Positions 23,592-31,927 of a stretch of DNA of 64,000 nt are shown in pieces; position 1 is the stretch's first letter; each line of letters starts with the position of its first letter. Where the stretch lies: NCBI RefSeq assembly GCF_021277265.1, contig NZ_JAJSOH010000026.1, positions 1-64,000 on the forward strand, given 5' to 3'. Origin of the DNA: Kineosporia rhizophila (GTDB taxonomy: Bacteria; Actinomycetota; Actinomycetes; Actinomycetales; Kineosporiaceae). A model generated the notes under the pieces. It saw only the letters and a list, made by a program, of their open reading frames with translations, did not search any database and had not been told where the DNA came from. Both the position numbers and the translations under genes were made by a program.

Positions 23592-24902
23592 GTGACCGAC
23601 GGCTCCACCACCCTCTCCCTGGAAGACCTGGCCCCCGAGGCCGGGGTGCTGCGGATCTACCGCCAGGTGTTCGCCGTCCTCGCCCGTGAGCACGGCGCGA
23701 TGATCACCGACGTCGACCTGCTGGACATCGACGAGGCGGTGCTGGCGGCGTTCGCCGACGCGGGCACCGAGGGGCTGACGCTGGAGGCCGCCGTCGCCGC
23801 CTGCCGCCGGTACGACCCGGCGGCAGTCACGCGACGGTTCGAGGTGCTGCGCGGCTACGGGGCGATCACCCGGGTCGTCGACCACCCGGGCGAGCGCTTC
23901 CACCGCGCGGCCTTCGCGCCCTACGTCATGCTGCTGTTCCTGCGCCGCCTGGCCGCCGCCGGTGGGCAGGGTGAACTGCACCAGCTGCTGGCTCTGGAAG
24001 GGCTCAGCATCCGCTCGCCCAACGCCGGGGTGGAAGACGGCCGGGGTTCGGTGAACCGCCTTTCGCGGGTGTTCCGCCTGATGGCCAATCAGCTCTCCAG
24101 CCTGACCACCACGAGCCCGGTCGAGGAACTGCGCGAGCACGCCGAGCTGCTGTGGGGCAACCGCGCCCTGATCCGCCAGGCCGAAGACGTGCACGCCCAG
24201 GCCCTGGGCCGCTGGCCCGAACTCGACCGCGAGTGCGCCCAGCTGCGCACTGCCCTCGCGGCGTACGCCGACGCCAGCGAGTCCGCCGCCGCCCGCCTGA
24301 TCGAGCAGGCCGGATCCACCCGCGCCCTGGGTCTGCTGCCGGTCGAGACCTGGCGCAGCTTCGCCCGCACGTCCGATGCGCAGACCCTCGCCGGGGTGTT
24401 GCAAGGCCAGGTCTTCGACGCCGTCGCCCCCTGGTTCTCCCCCCAGGCGATGGCCCAGGCGGTGGACAACGCCCAGACCTCAGGGCCCGTCCGCATGCCC
24501 CCGCCCCGCCCCACCGGCGACACCGAGGCCCCCACCGACCGGCAGCTCGCCGGGGACAGCGATCTGCTCGAGTTCAGTGAGCGGGTGCTGTCCAAGCACG
24601 GACGGGTCGGGGTAAGTGAGTTGCTCGAAGACGCGGACGACTGGATGGAGGGGAGGCGCATCCTGTCGATGCTCGTCGCCGCCCACCACTCCCCCGAGGT
24701 CGACGCCGAGCTGACGTGGGCCGACGGCTTCCGCGTGGACCCGGAGGGCCCGGTGGCCTGGGTCTCGGGCGGGATCTTCGCCCGCTCCGCCGTGCCCGCC
24801 GGCCGTTCTGCCGAGGTAGGCAACCAAGCTCAGGCTGACGGCCAGACCTCCGCCGCCCGCCAGAACTCGGCCACCTCCCCGGAGCCGGAGATGCCCGCAT
24901 GA
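23592..24902 (+). CDS. SMC-operon protein 1, possible kleisin-like subunit
   Basis: 436-residue protein, family not recognised. The N-terminal ~110 residues are helical and end in AVTRRFEVLRGYGAITRVVDH, which reads like a winged helix. A long helical middle (SVNRLSRVFRLMANQLSSLT onward) follows, then a further helical block EFSERVLSKHGRVGVSELLEDADDWMEGRR, and an acidic, Gln/Ala-rich tail. This layout recalls MukF/MksF/JetA kleisins of bacterial condensins. GTG 23592 is the start. Its TGA overlaps the ATG of the next gene (ATGA), the first of three such overlaps leading to the SMC-like ATPase. Confidence 0.7.
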   Translation: MTDGSTTLSLEDLAPEAGVLRIYRQVFAVLAREHGAMITDVDLLDIDEAVLAAFADAGTEGLTLEAAVAACRRYDPAAVTRRFEVLRGYGAITRVVDHPGERFHRAAFAPYVMLLFLRRLAAAGGQGELHQLLALEGLSIRSPNAGVEDGRGSVNRLSRVFRLMANQLSSLTTTSPVEELREHAELLWGNRALIRQAEDVHAQALGRWPELDRECAQLRTALAAYADASESAAARLIEQAGSTRALGLLPVETWRSFARTSDAQTLAGVLQGQVFDAVAPWFSPQAMAQAVDNAQTSGPVRMPPPRPTGDTEAPTDRQLAGDSDLLEFSERVLSKHGRVGVSELLEDADDWMEGRRILSMLVAAHHSPEVDAELTWADGFRVDPEGPVAWVSGGIFARSAVPAGRSAEVGNQAQADGQTSAARQNSATSPEPEMPA

Positions 24903-25549
24903 ACAGCGCCGAGACCGCCCTCTGGTGGGCCCGCGCCCGCGCCCTCGGCCCCTCCCGCCACCAGACCGGCACCCCCGCCCCCGACGGATTCCTCCGCCTC
25001 CTCGAACCCGACGCCACCGAGGTCTGGCTCCTGCCCGCCCACCCCGGCACCGCCGGCCCCTGGGTTCTCGACGAGCTGGGCCTCAACGGACCCACCGTCG
25101 AGCAGCCGAACGACACCGCACGGATGCTCGCGGCCGTGGTGCGCTGCTGCTGGGCCGACCCGGACTCGGCGATCTGGCCGGGCCGCGAGGCCGACTGGGA
25201 GACCGTGATGTCGGTCTACCGCACCTTCGGGGACCGCGACGAACAGGTGGTGCACCGCGCCGCCACCGGCGCGATCCGGCGCCTGCACAGCGGAGCCTGG
25301 GTGATCTGGAACGAGCAGCAGCGTGTGGTCCGGCTGGGACCCCGCTGCGGAACCTGGGAGAACGCCGACCTGACGGTGCTGCGCGAACTCTGGCGCACCC
25401 TCCCGGCCCCGACGGAGCCGGACGAGGACGCACCCGAGCTCGAGGCGGAGCAGCCCGCAACCGCAGCACCCGAAGCTGCCGGTCCCGAAGCCACCGAGCC
25501 CGGCAGCGCCCAGACCCAGCAGTCCGAACCCGAGGAGCCGACCGCGTGA
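24899..25549 (+). CDS. SMC-operon protein 2, unknown
   Basis: 216-residue protein with an N-terminal ~160-residue folded region (TALWWARARALGPSR, GFLRLLEPDATEVWLLP, MSVYRTFGDRDEQVVHRAATGAIRRLHSG) and an acidic, low-complexity Glu/Ala/Pro tail. The ETVMSVYRTF...RRLHSGAWVI stretch is compatible with a small winged-helix subunit such as MksE/JetB, but similarity is by layout only. The start ATG overlaps the previous stop, and the stop overlaps the next GTG, so synthesis is coupled on both sides. Confidence 0.68.
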   Translation: MNSAETALWWARARALGPSRHQTGTPAPDGFLRLLEPDATEVWLLPAHPGTAGPWVLDELGLNGPTVEQPNDTARMLAAVVRCCWADPDSAIWPGREADWETVMSVYRTFGDRDEQVVHRAATGAIRRLHSGAWVIWNEQQRVVRLGPRCGTWENADLTVLRELWRTLPAPTEPDEDAPELEAEQPATAAPEAAGPEATEPGSAQTQQSEPEEPTA

Positions 25550-26403
25550 CCGAGATGCACCCCGCCTTCACGGCGGCGGTGGCGGACCTGTCCGAGCGGC
25601 ACCGGGACGAGGTGCTGGCCGCCTACGCCGCGCTCGAGCACAGCTGGCAGCCCCTGCACGAGTCCCAGCTGCTGGCCCTGCGCGACGCCACCCTGCGCCG
25701 CTCGCTCCAGCAACTGCTGCACCCGCTGGGCCGCACGCTGGTCAAGGCCGGGCCGCACCTGTGGACGTCCGGCTACCGCGACGACGTCGCCCGCGAGCTC
25801 AGCGCCGAGGTGCTGGAGTCGCTTCCCCTGGTCGACCGCGCGGTGTTCGTGCTGATCCTGATCCACTCGGTGGCCATCCCCCGCAGCCAGGGCCTGGTCG
25901 ACCTGGACACCTGGATCTCCAACCAGCCCACATCCGTCGAGGAGCTGAACCGCTACTCCAAGCTGCCCCGCACGGCGGTGCGCGCCGGGCTGGCCCGGCT
26001 GCGCGCGTCCGGCCTGGTGCAGCTGGCTCCCGACCGGCGTCCGAACTCCGCCAAGTCTGGGAGCAGCTCGAGCGCCGGGGCCTCATACCTGCCCGGCCCC
26101 CAGCTGGCCCGGCTCACCCCGGCGGCCCGGCGTCTGCTTCAGGAAGAGCTGATCCTGGCCGCCGGGGCCGACACCCCGCTGGCCGCCGCGATCCGGGCGC
26201 GGCGGGCACGCCCCTCCGAAGACGGAACCGCCGCGCCGACCACTAACCGGGCAACCCAGCCGACCAGCAGCCAGGCCGCCGAGCTGTCCGCTGCCCAGGT
26301 CACCGACCCGGCCACCGACCAAGGGGCCGAACCGCTCGAGGCGACGCCCCCGTCCATTGTTTCTGAAACTTCTGAAAACATTGCACCACAGGAGAACTCG
26401 TGA
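25546..26403 (+). CDS. SMC-operon protein 3, helix-turn-helix type
   Basis: 285-residue protein. The central part (DLDTWISNQPTSVEELNRYSKLPRTAVRAGLARLRASGLVQL) is a recognisable winged-helix segment. The flanking N-terminal half is helical (LSERHRDEVLAAYAALEHSW) and the C-terminus is a Thr/Ala/Gln-rich disordered tail. It may bridge the SMC heads or bind DNA. Start GTG 25546 overlaps the previous TGA (GTGA), and its own TGA overlaps the SMC-like GTG in the same way. The internal ATG 25555 is a less coupled alternative. Confidence 0.68.
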   Translation: MTEMHPAFTAAVADLSERHRDEVLAAYAALEHSWQPLHESQLLALRDATLRRSLQQLLHPLGRTLVKAGPHLWTSGYRDDVARELSAEVLESLPLVDRAVFVLILIHSVAIPRSQGLVDLDTWISNQPTSVEELNRYSKLPRTAVRAGLARLRASGLVQLAPDRRPNSAKSGSSSSAGASYLPGPQLARLTPAARRLLQEELILAAGADTPLAAAIRARRARPSEDGTAAPTTNRATQPTSSQAAELSAAQVTDPATDQGAEPLEATPPSIVSETSENIAPQENS

Positions 26404-29400
26404 CCACCCCGCCGATGATCGCCATCGACCGCAACGACCCGAACGACATCGTCGGGCCGCGCGTGCTGGTCGGCGTCCAGATGGTCGACATCTCCCGGCT
26501 CTCCGCGCACCCGGTCCCCCTGACCAACGGCGGGCTCATCACGGTGGCCGGTCAGGGTCCGAAAGACTCCAACGGCGCAGGCAAGTCCTCGTTCATCGCC
26601 GCCCTGAGCCTGCTGCACGCCGATGAGCAGTGGCGGCTGGCCGGCGGCGCCCCCGGCTCGGCCGAACTGCTGTTCACAGCCGAGCTGGCAGCTCAGGAGG
26701 CTCGCTGGGCGAACGCCGATCACGGCTACGTCATCGGCGTTTTCGCCGATCCTTCGGCCCAGACCGTCGACGAACTGGAAGCCGGCGCCCTCACCGTCTG
26801 GCTGCGAATCAACCGCAAGTCGCCCTATCTGAGCCTGCGCTGGAAGCAGGGCCTGCACGTTCCCTACGGCGCGAACGACGCCGAACGCGCTGCGGGAGTG
26901 CACAACCTCTGGGCTCAACTGCCGAACTCCAACGGTCGCGACGACTTTCACGCCGGACGGCTCGCCCGCGTGCTCTACGGCGGTCAGGTGCGCTGCGTCT
27001 CGTTCCTCTCCACCTCGGTACGCGCCTCCCCTGCCGCTAACCTCCTGGCCCAGCCGCTGAACGAGCTCTCACCGTGGCGCATGTTCGACGCGGTGGCCAC
27101 CCTGACCGGGCTCGACCGCGAACTGGAGCAGGAGCAGGCGCTGCGCTCGGGCGAGCATGCCCGGCGGGTCGACGTGGTCGAGGCCGAGCAGGACCTGGCC
27201 AACTGGCAGCGTGAGATGGAGGGCGTCGAGGCCGGGATCAAGCGTCGTGACGTGGCCCGTCAGATCCTCGGCCAGGCCCGGGAGTCGTGGCGCTCGCGCT
27301 GCGCCCGGCACGTGGTCGACGGGCTGGAGCGGCTGAGCGAGCTCCGGCGGAACCTTGGCGACGTGCGCGCCGGGCAGGCTGCGGCTCGCGAGCGCCTGGC
27401 CGAGAACGAGGCCCGGATGGAGGAACTCGGCAACGACGACGGACTGCAGGAGACCTTCCGCCAGACCGAGCGGCTGCGTAACGAACTTCGCGAACGCCGC
27501 AGCAACGCCGACACCCAGGCCCGGATGAACCTGCGCCAGGTCGAGGATCTCGGCGCGAAGCTGCGGGAGCTGAAAGAGGCGGCCCGCGCGGCCGACGGCC
27601 GGGATGTGACCCGGGCCCGCGAAGAAGTCGCGGCAGCCCAGGAAGCGTTGGAAGCCGTGATCTCCCGTCGGGGCGCGGCCGAAGACGCGGTCGAGGCCGC
27701 GGCCAAGCAGGTCAAGGCAGCCGAGGCCGGCGACGACGTTGCCGCCCAGCAGCTGAAACTGCTGCAGAAGGCCGGGATTCCGGCCGCCAGCGTGGTCGAC
27801 GTGCTTGACCTGGCCGAGGATCAGCGAGCGGTGTGGGAACCCCGTCTGGCCCCCTATCGGCACGCGGTGGCGGTGCCCGCCGACCACGCCGATGCAGCCC
27901 GCGAGACGCTGGCCGGGGAGCCCGGCTCGATGATCGTGCTGGCCGACGGCCAGCCCACCACCGGCCTGCCCACCAGCACCACCGCCGAGTTCGGCCTCGC
28001 CTCGTTCCTGAAGGCCCTGGCCGGCCGCGCGGGTGAACGCGACCAGCACGTCGACGAAGCAGCCGGTGTGATCGTGGTGGCCGGGTTCGAGCGTCCGCTG
28101 ACCGGCCGGGACGCCCGGGTCCGGGCCGCCCGCGAGCAGCTCGCCCAGACCGAGGAGATGCTCGAGCAGATCGGTACCGCGCTCGAGCGGGCCCGGGCCA
28201 AGCTGGTCACCGCCTCCTCCCGGCTGGAGGGGGCCAAGGCCGCCCAGCGGGTCGAGGACGCCGAGGTGGACATCGAGCGGCTCCGTGAGCAGGCGGGTGA
28301 GCTGCAGGAGAACCTGGAGGAGCTGATCGGCCCGCTGGAGGACGCGGAGGCCGCGCACACCCGGGCCGCGGTCGACCGGCAGACCCGGCTGGACAAGATC
28401 AACACCCTGCGCGGCGAGGTGAGCCGCAGCCAGGCCGAGGTGCGCCAGGCCGAGGAGATCGCCGAGAAGCTCGAGGCCGAACTGCAGGCCGTGGACGTGG
28501 ACGCCCGCGCGGTGGCCTGGGGCGCCACCTCCGGCTCGGCCGAGCAGCACCTGCTGGAACTGGGTGAGGACGACCAGAAGCGCAGCACCACCGAATGGAA
28601 CGCGCTGGTGGTCTACCAGCTGGAAGACGTGATCCGGCGCTGCTTCCCGGACAACACCCCGGCCCAGGAACTACCCGCCGAGCTGCGGGCCCTGCTGGTC
28701 GAGCAGAAGTGGCAGCGCAGCCCGGTCGAGCAGCGGGTGCCGATGGTGCCCGACCTGATCCGGGCCCTGCGCACCCACCTGGACGTGACCGCCCAGCAGG
28801 ACGCCCACGACCAGGCGATGATCGACCAGCAGCGGGCCCAGCGGCGGGCCGACCTGGAGGCCGCCCAGGCCGGTCTGGCCGAGTCCGAGCAGACCACCCG
28901 GGCCCACCGTTCGGTGCTCGCCCAGGGCATCCGGGCCAAGCTCAAGCTGGTCGCCGACGAGTTCGACCGGCTCGACCGGGAGTACGGCGGCTACGGCGCG
29001 GGCCTGGAGTACCCGGAGCCCGAGCCACCCACCGAGCCGGACAAGCCCTGGCGCTGGAGCCTCACGCCGCGCTGGCGCCGGGCCGAGAACCAGCGGATGT
29101 CCAGCTACAACCTCCGGGCCAACACCGCGATGATGGACGAGAAGGCGGTCAAGCTGGTCTGTGCCGCCGCGCTCGCCGGTGGCAACGATCGTCCATTGTT
29201 GTTGATCCTCGACGAACTGGGCCGCAACCTGGGCAAGCAGCACCGCCGCGAGGCGGTCGCGCTGTTCGAGCGGATCGGCCGCGACCGGAACATCACGGTG
29301 ATCGGCGCCCTGCAGGACGACATGGAGCGCTACGCGATCGAGGCCTCGAACCTCTACATCAAGCTGCGCCGCTCCTCCGACGCGGTGGCCTACAACGACC

Positions 29401-29528
29401 CGCCGATCGTGCTCGGCGACGACGCCAACCGGGCCCGGGTGGAACTGCTGCGCGAGTGGATGAGCACCTACCGACCCCAGAGCACCGACATCGACCTGCG
29501 GGACGACGAGCTCGACCTGAGCCAGTGA
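26400..29528 (+). CDS. SMC-like coiled-coil ATPase
   Basis: 1042-residue ABC-type ATPase with SMC architecture. Walker A is GPKDSNGAGKSS (~53-64); Walker B is LLLILDELGRNLG (~933-945), with the D-loop region directly after. Two heptad-rich arms (~230-470 and ~580-830) flank a compact insert (IPAASVVDVLDLAEDQRAVW to IVVAGFERPLTGRD) that has the position of an SMC hinge. The size is closer to MksB/JetC than to canonical SMC (~1200). GTG 26400 overlaps the previous stop. DNA loop extrusion or clamping with proteins 1-3 is the expected role. The operon has no Toprim JetD gene; the next gene is convergent. Confidence 0.87.
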   Translation: MTTPPMIAIDRNDPNDIVGPRVLVGVQMVDISRLSAHPVPLTNGGLITVAGQGPKDSNGAGKSSFIAALSLLHADEQWRLAGGAPGSAELLFTAELAAQEARWANADHGYVIGVFADPSAQTVDELEAGALTVWLRINRKSPYLSLRWKQGLHVPYGANDAERAAGVHNLWAQLPNSNGRDDFHAGRLARVLYGGQVRCVSFLSTSVRASPAANLLAQPLNELSPWRMFDAVATLTGLDRELEQEQALRSGEHARRVDVVEAEQDLANWQREMEGVEAGIKRRDVARQILGQARESWRSRCARHVVDGLERLSELRRNLGDVRAGQAAARERLAENEARMEELGNDDGLQETFRQTERLRNELRERRSNADTQARMNLRQVEDLGAKLRELKEAARAADGRDVTRAREEVAAAQEALEAVISRRGAAEDAVEAAAKQVKAAEAGDDVAAQQLKLLQKAGIPAASVVDVLDLAEDQRAVWEPRLAPYRHAVAVPADHADAARETLAGEPGSMIVLADGQPTTGLPTSTTAEFGLASFLKALAGRAGERDQHVDEAAGVIVVAGFERPLTGRDARVRAAREQLAQTEEMLEQIGTALERARAKLVTASSRLEGAKAAQRVEDAEVDIERLREQAGELQENLEELIGPLEDAEAAHTRAAVDRQTRLDKINTLRGEVSRSQAEVRQAEEIAEKLEAELQAVDVDARAVAWGATSGSAEQHLLELGEDDQKRSTTEWNALVVYQLEDVIRRCFPDNTPAQELPAELRALLVEQKWQRSPVEQRVPMVPDLIRALRTHLDVTAQQDAHDQAMIDQQRAQRRADLEAAQAGLAESEQTTRAHRSVLAQGIRAKLKLVADEFDRLDREYGGYGAGLEYPEPEPPTEPDKPWRWSLTPRWRRAENQRMSSYNLRANTAMMDEKAVKLVCAAALAGGNDRPLLLILDELGRNLGKQHRREAVALFERIGRDRNITVIGALQDDMERYAIEASNLYIKLRRSSDAVAYNDPPIVLGDDANRARVELLREWMSTYRPQSTDIDLRDDELDLSQ

Positions 29529-29531
29529 GTC

Positions 29532-30257
29532 TCAGTCGAGCAGGTGCCTGAGATAGGTCTGCGGGTCGTTCAGGTAGCGGCGCCAGTGGTCCACGATCAG
29601 CAGGTCTTCCCAGGCCACGTTGCTGATGCCGTTGGCGCCGAACTCGAGGATCGTGGCGCCCGGCGTGGAGGCGAGGATCGGTGAGTGGGTGGCGCAGACC
29701 ACCTGGGCGCCGCTGCGCCCGAGCCGGGTGAACAACTCGACCAGGCGCAGCGACGAGGTGAACGACAGCGCGGACTCGGGCTCGTCGAGCACGTAGAACC
29801 CGGGCCCGGTGAACATCGCGTCCAAGGCGGTGAGAAAGCCCTCCCCGTGGCTCATCTCGTCGGTGCTGCCCTCCCAGTAGCCGGGCACGCCGCTGAGTGA
29901 CGACAGCAGGTTCATCGCCGTCTCGGCCCGCAGGAAGAAACCGCGGCGGGCCTTGCGCGGCCCGCTCATCATCCGGTGGCCGTTGACACTCGTCTTCAGT
30001 TTCAGCATCTCACCGAGCTGCGACTTCTCCCGGGTGCTGGCGTATTTCGTGCCCGCCTTGCCCCCGTACGAATCCAGGCCGAAGGCCTCGGCGAGCGCCT
30101 CCGCCACCGTCGACTTGCCGGAGCCGTTCTCCCCCACCAGGAACGTGATCGGCTTGGTGAAGGCCAGCCCCTGCTCGGCCAGATCGGTCACCGCCGGAAC
30201 GGTGAACGGCCAAGCCTCCAGATCCGCCTCTTGAACATACGCACGATGCACCAGCAC
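29532..30257 (-). CDS. AAA family ATPase (RecF/SMC-like, single domain)
   Basis: 241-residue ABC-class ATPase without coiled coil. Walker A is FLVGENGSGKSTVAEA, the signature-like region is TDEMSHGEGFLTAL, Walker B is GFYVLDEPESALS, and the switch His is in VVCATHSPIL. This compact type is common in bacteria and is thought to act as a stand-alone nucleotide switch; no precise role is known. GTG 30257 begins just before similarity. It is convergent with the SMC-like gene (3 nt between stops), so it is not part of that operon. Confidence 0.82.
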   Translation of the reverse strand: MLVHRAYVQEADLEAWPFTVPAVTDLAEQGLAFTKPITFLVGENGSGKSTVAEALAEAFGLDSYGGKAGTKYASTREKSQLGEMLKLKTSVNGHRMMSGPRKARRGFFLRAETAMNLLSSLSGVPGYWEGSTDEMSHGEGFLTALDAMFTGPGFYVLDEPESALSFTSSLRLVELFTRLGRSGAQVVCATHSPILASTPGATILEFGANGISNVAWEDLLIVDHWRRYLNDPQTYLRHLLD

Positions 30258-30280
30258 AGGTGCAAACCTAGCGCCGAACC

Positions 30281-30736
30281 TCAGGAATCGGACAGGGAGG
30301 ATCCCAGCAGCTCGAGCAGCTCACCGGTGCCGTGCTCGCGATCCTTCACGTTGTCGTGGCCGTCGAGGAAGGCACCGTACTCGGTGAACACCAGCCGGGC
30401 GCCGGCGTCGTCGGGGCGGATCTCGATCGTGGTCTGCGAGACCGAGAGCTTCACCCCGTTCACGTACATCTCGTAGCTGTACACGATCCGCTCGTTCTCG
30501 ACGATGTCGTGATAGGTGGCCACGAAGCGGTGCTCCATGTCGCCGGTGCGCCCGGCGTTGACCTCGGTACCGCCCACCCGGAAGTCCCAGACCTCTTCGA
30601 TCACCTCCGACGCGGCGTGCGAGAACCAGGCCTTCTTCGCCTTCTGGTCCGACAACGCGAAGTAGACCCGCTCCGGCCGGGCCGGATAGATCTTCTCGAT
30701 CACAAAGGTGTCGTGCTGCACAGAACGTTCGCTCAT
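30281..30736 (-). CDS. SRPBCC (AHSA1-type) protein
   Basis: 151-residue START/Bet v1-like protein. Motifs: FVIEKIYPARPERVYFALSD at the start, KAWFSHA, the strand WDFRVGGTEVN, and the end FTEYGAFLDGHDNVKDREHG. Bacterial members often pair with an ArsR regulator as here; ligands are mostly unknown. ATG 30736 has a strong GAGGAG site. It lies 22 nt downstream of the ArsR gene, in one transcription unit. Confidence 0.88.
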   Translation of the reverse strand: MSERSVQHDTFVIEKIYPARPERVYFALSDQKAKKAWFSHAASEVIEEVWDFRVGGTEVNAGRTGDMEHRFVATYHDIVENERIVYSYEMYVNGVKLSVSQTTIEIRPDDAGARLVFTEYGAFLDGHDNVKDREHGTGELLELLGSSLSDS

Positions 30737-30758
30737 TGCCCCACTCCTCGAAAAGACG

Positions 30759-31091
30759 TCATTCCTCGGGATTCTCGGTCAGCCAGGTACCCAGCCGGTC
30801 GAGCCGCTCCTCAGCCCCGCGCCGGCGCTCGGCGATCCATCGCCCCACCTCGTCGAGCACCTCGACATCCAGCTCACAGGTGCGCACGCGGCCCTGTTTG
30901 TGGCTACGCACGAGCCCGCCGGCCTCCAGCACGGCCAGGTGCTGCACCACCGCGGGCAGCGACATCTTCAGCGGTTTCGCCAGCTCGCTGACCGACGCCG
31001 GCCCCCTTCCGAGACGCTCGACCATGGCCCTCCGGCTGGGATCCGCCAACGCCTGGAACGCCCGGTCGAGCACCACAGAATGGTTAAGCAC
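30759..31091 (-). CDS. ArsR-family regulator
   Basis: 110-residue winged-helix repressor. The core reads FQALADPSRRAMVERLGRGPASVSELAKPLKMSLPAVVQHLAVLEAGGLVRSHKQGRVRTCEL. It lacks the CxC metal-binding motif of classical ArsR and belongs to the SRPBCC-linked subgroup. GTG 31091 is chosen because it begins just before the fold and sits at the expected transcription start of a good promoter, implying a leaderless mRNA. A palindrome covering this point suggests autoregulation together with the SRPBCC gene. Confidence 0.85.
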   Translation of the reverse strand: MLNHSVVLDRAFQALADPSRRAMVERLGRGPASVSELAKPLKMSLPAVVQHLAVLEAGGLVRSHKQGRVRTCELDVEVLDEVGRWIAERRRGAEERLDRLGTWLTENPEE

Positions 31092-31126
31092 CCGCTTAAG
31101 TATTGCGCTAGGCTCCCGGAAGTCAA
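31084..31126 (-). promoter_or_regulatory. Leaderless promoter with overlapping operator for arsR-SRPBCC
   Basis: On the minus strand TTGACT (31126-31121) and TACTTA (31102-31097) have an 18-bp spacer, fitting a housekeeping promoter. The GTG codon of the ArsR gene starts at 31091, the expected first transcribed base. TTAAGC (31084-31089) and GCTTAA (31094-31099) form an inverted repeat with a 4-bp spacer covering the -10 and the start, the position expected for an autorepressor site. Confidence 0.6.
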
Positions 31127-31152
31127 GACGGCCGCGCCTGATGGGGGACCAG

Positions 31153-31509
31153 ATGAGCCAGCGCATCGACACCGTGCACCGCTACCTGGAGGGGTTCCGC
31201 CGCAGCGACCACGCGGCCGTCCTGGCCTGCCTCACTGAAGACGTGGTCTGGAACATCCCGGGCACCCGGAACACCAGGGGCAAGGCCGAGTTCGACACCG
31301 AGATAGAGAACCCGGCCTTCGCCGGGAGCCCCGAACTGCTGGTCGAACGGACGATCGAGGCGGCCGACGCGGTCATCTGTCTCGGAGCGGGGGTCGGCTT
31401 TCTGCGCGAGGCGGGCCCGTTCCGCTTCGCCTTCAACGACGTGTTCACGTTCCGGGGAGACCTGATCAGCCAGGTCGACTCGTACGTGGTGGGGCTGCCT
31501 CCTAGCTGA
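31153..31509 (+). CDS. SnoaL-like (NTF2 fold) protein
   Basis: 118-residue alpha+beta barrel protein. The N-terminal helix VHRYLEGFRRSDHAAVLACL, the strand DVVWNIPGTRNTRGKAEFD and the end FRFAFNDVFTFRGDLISQVDSYV are standard for SnoaL-like stress or ring-modifying proteins. Enzymatic function is not predictable. ATG 31153 has GGGGGA 4 nt upstream, better than ATG 31141. It is divergent from arsR and its last 8 bp overlap the convergent DUF3224 gene. Confidence 0.82.
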   Translation: MSQRIDTVHRYLEGFRRSDHAAVLACLTEDVVWNIPGTRNTRGKAEFDTEIENPAFAGSPELLVERTIEAADAVICLGAGVGFLREAGPFRFAFNDVFTFRGDLISQVDSYVVGLPPS

Positions 31510-31879
31510 GCCGGAGGGTGATGGTCGCGCCCTGGGCGTCGTGCCAGAGGGTGATCGTGCCGCGCAGACCGGCCAGCTCCCCCGTGCCCGAGCCCGGCAC
31601 GATCGTCCCGAACGTGGTGCCGTCCTCGCCGTCCATGATCCCGCCGTGCTGGTAGACCAGCGTTCCGCTGCGGCCGTCGATCGTGCCCTCGAACCGCTCG
31701 GAGGCCACGTACCCCTGCCCACCCTCGGCCTGGGCGGTCAGCACACGAGCCGTACTCGTACCGGAAACCGCTCCGGTGAAGGTCTTCTCGACCACCACCT
31801 GACTCAGCACAGTGTCCTGCTCAGCATAGGGCTCTGCGTCCCACCGGGTCACCTGAAACTCTGCCACGATCTCTGTCAT
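31502..31879 (-). CDS. DUF3224 domain protein
   Basis: 125-residue all-beta protein matching the DUF3224 family: EFQVTRWDAEPY, the Phe-Thr-Gly-rich strand KTFTGAVSGTSTARVL, YVASERFEGTIDGRSGTLVYQHGG, and IVPGSGTGELAGLRGTITL. The family is widespread in actinomycetes without a known activity. ATG 31879 precedes family similarity; the 12 residues upstream are unsupported. Its end overlaps the SnoaL-like gene. Confidence 0.85.
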   Translation of the reverse strand: MTEIVAEFQVTRWDAEPYAEQDTVLSQVVVEKTFTGAVSGTSTARVLTAQAEGGQGYVASERFEGTIDGRSGTLVYQHGGIMDGEDGTTFGTIVPGSGTGELAGLRGTITLWHDAQGATITLRLS

Positions 31880-31927
31880 ACGCCCGAGCCTAGGCAGGCG
31901 CACGGTCCGCGGCATTGAAGAATCACG

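Noticed and set aside
23592..29528. Classifying the SMC operon as canonical Wadjet
   Set aside because: No Toprim/JetD gene follows, there are three small partners rather than two, and sequence-level similarity of the partners could not be confirmed by eye.
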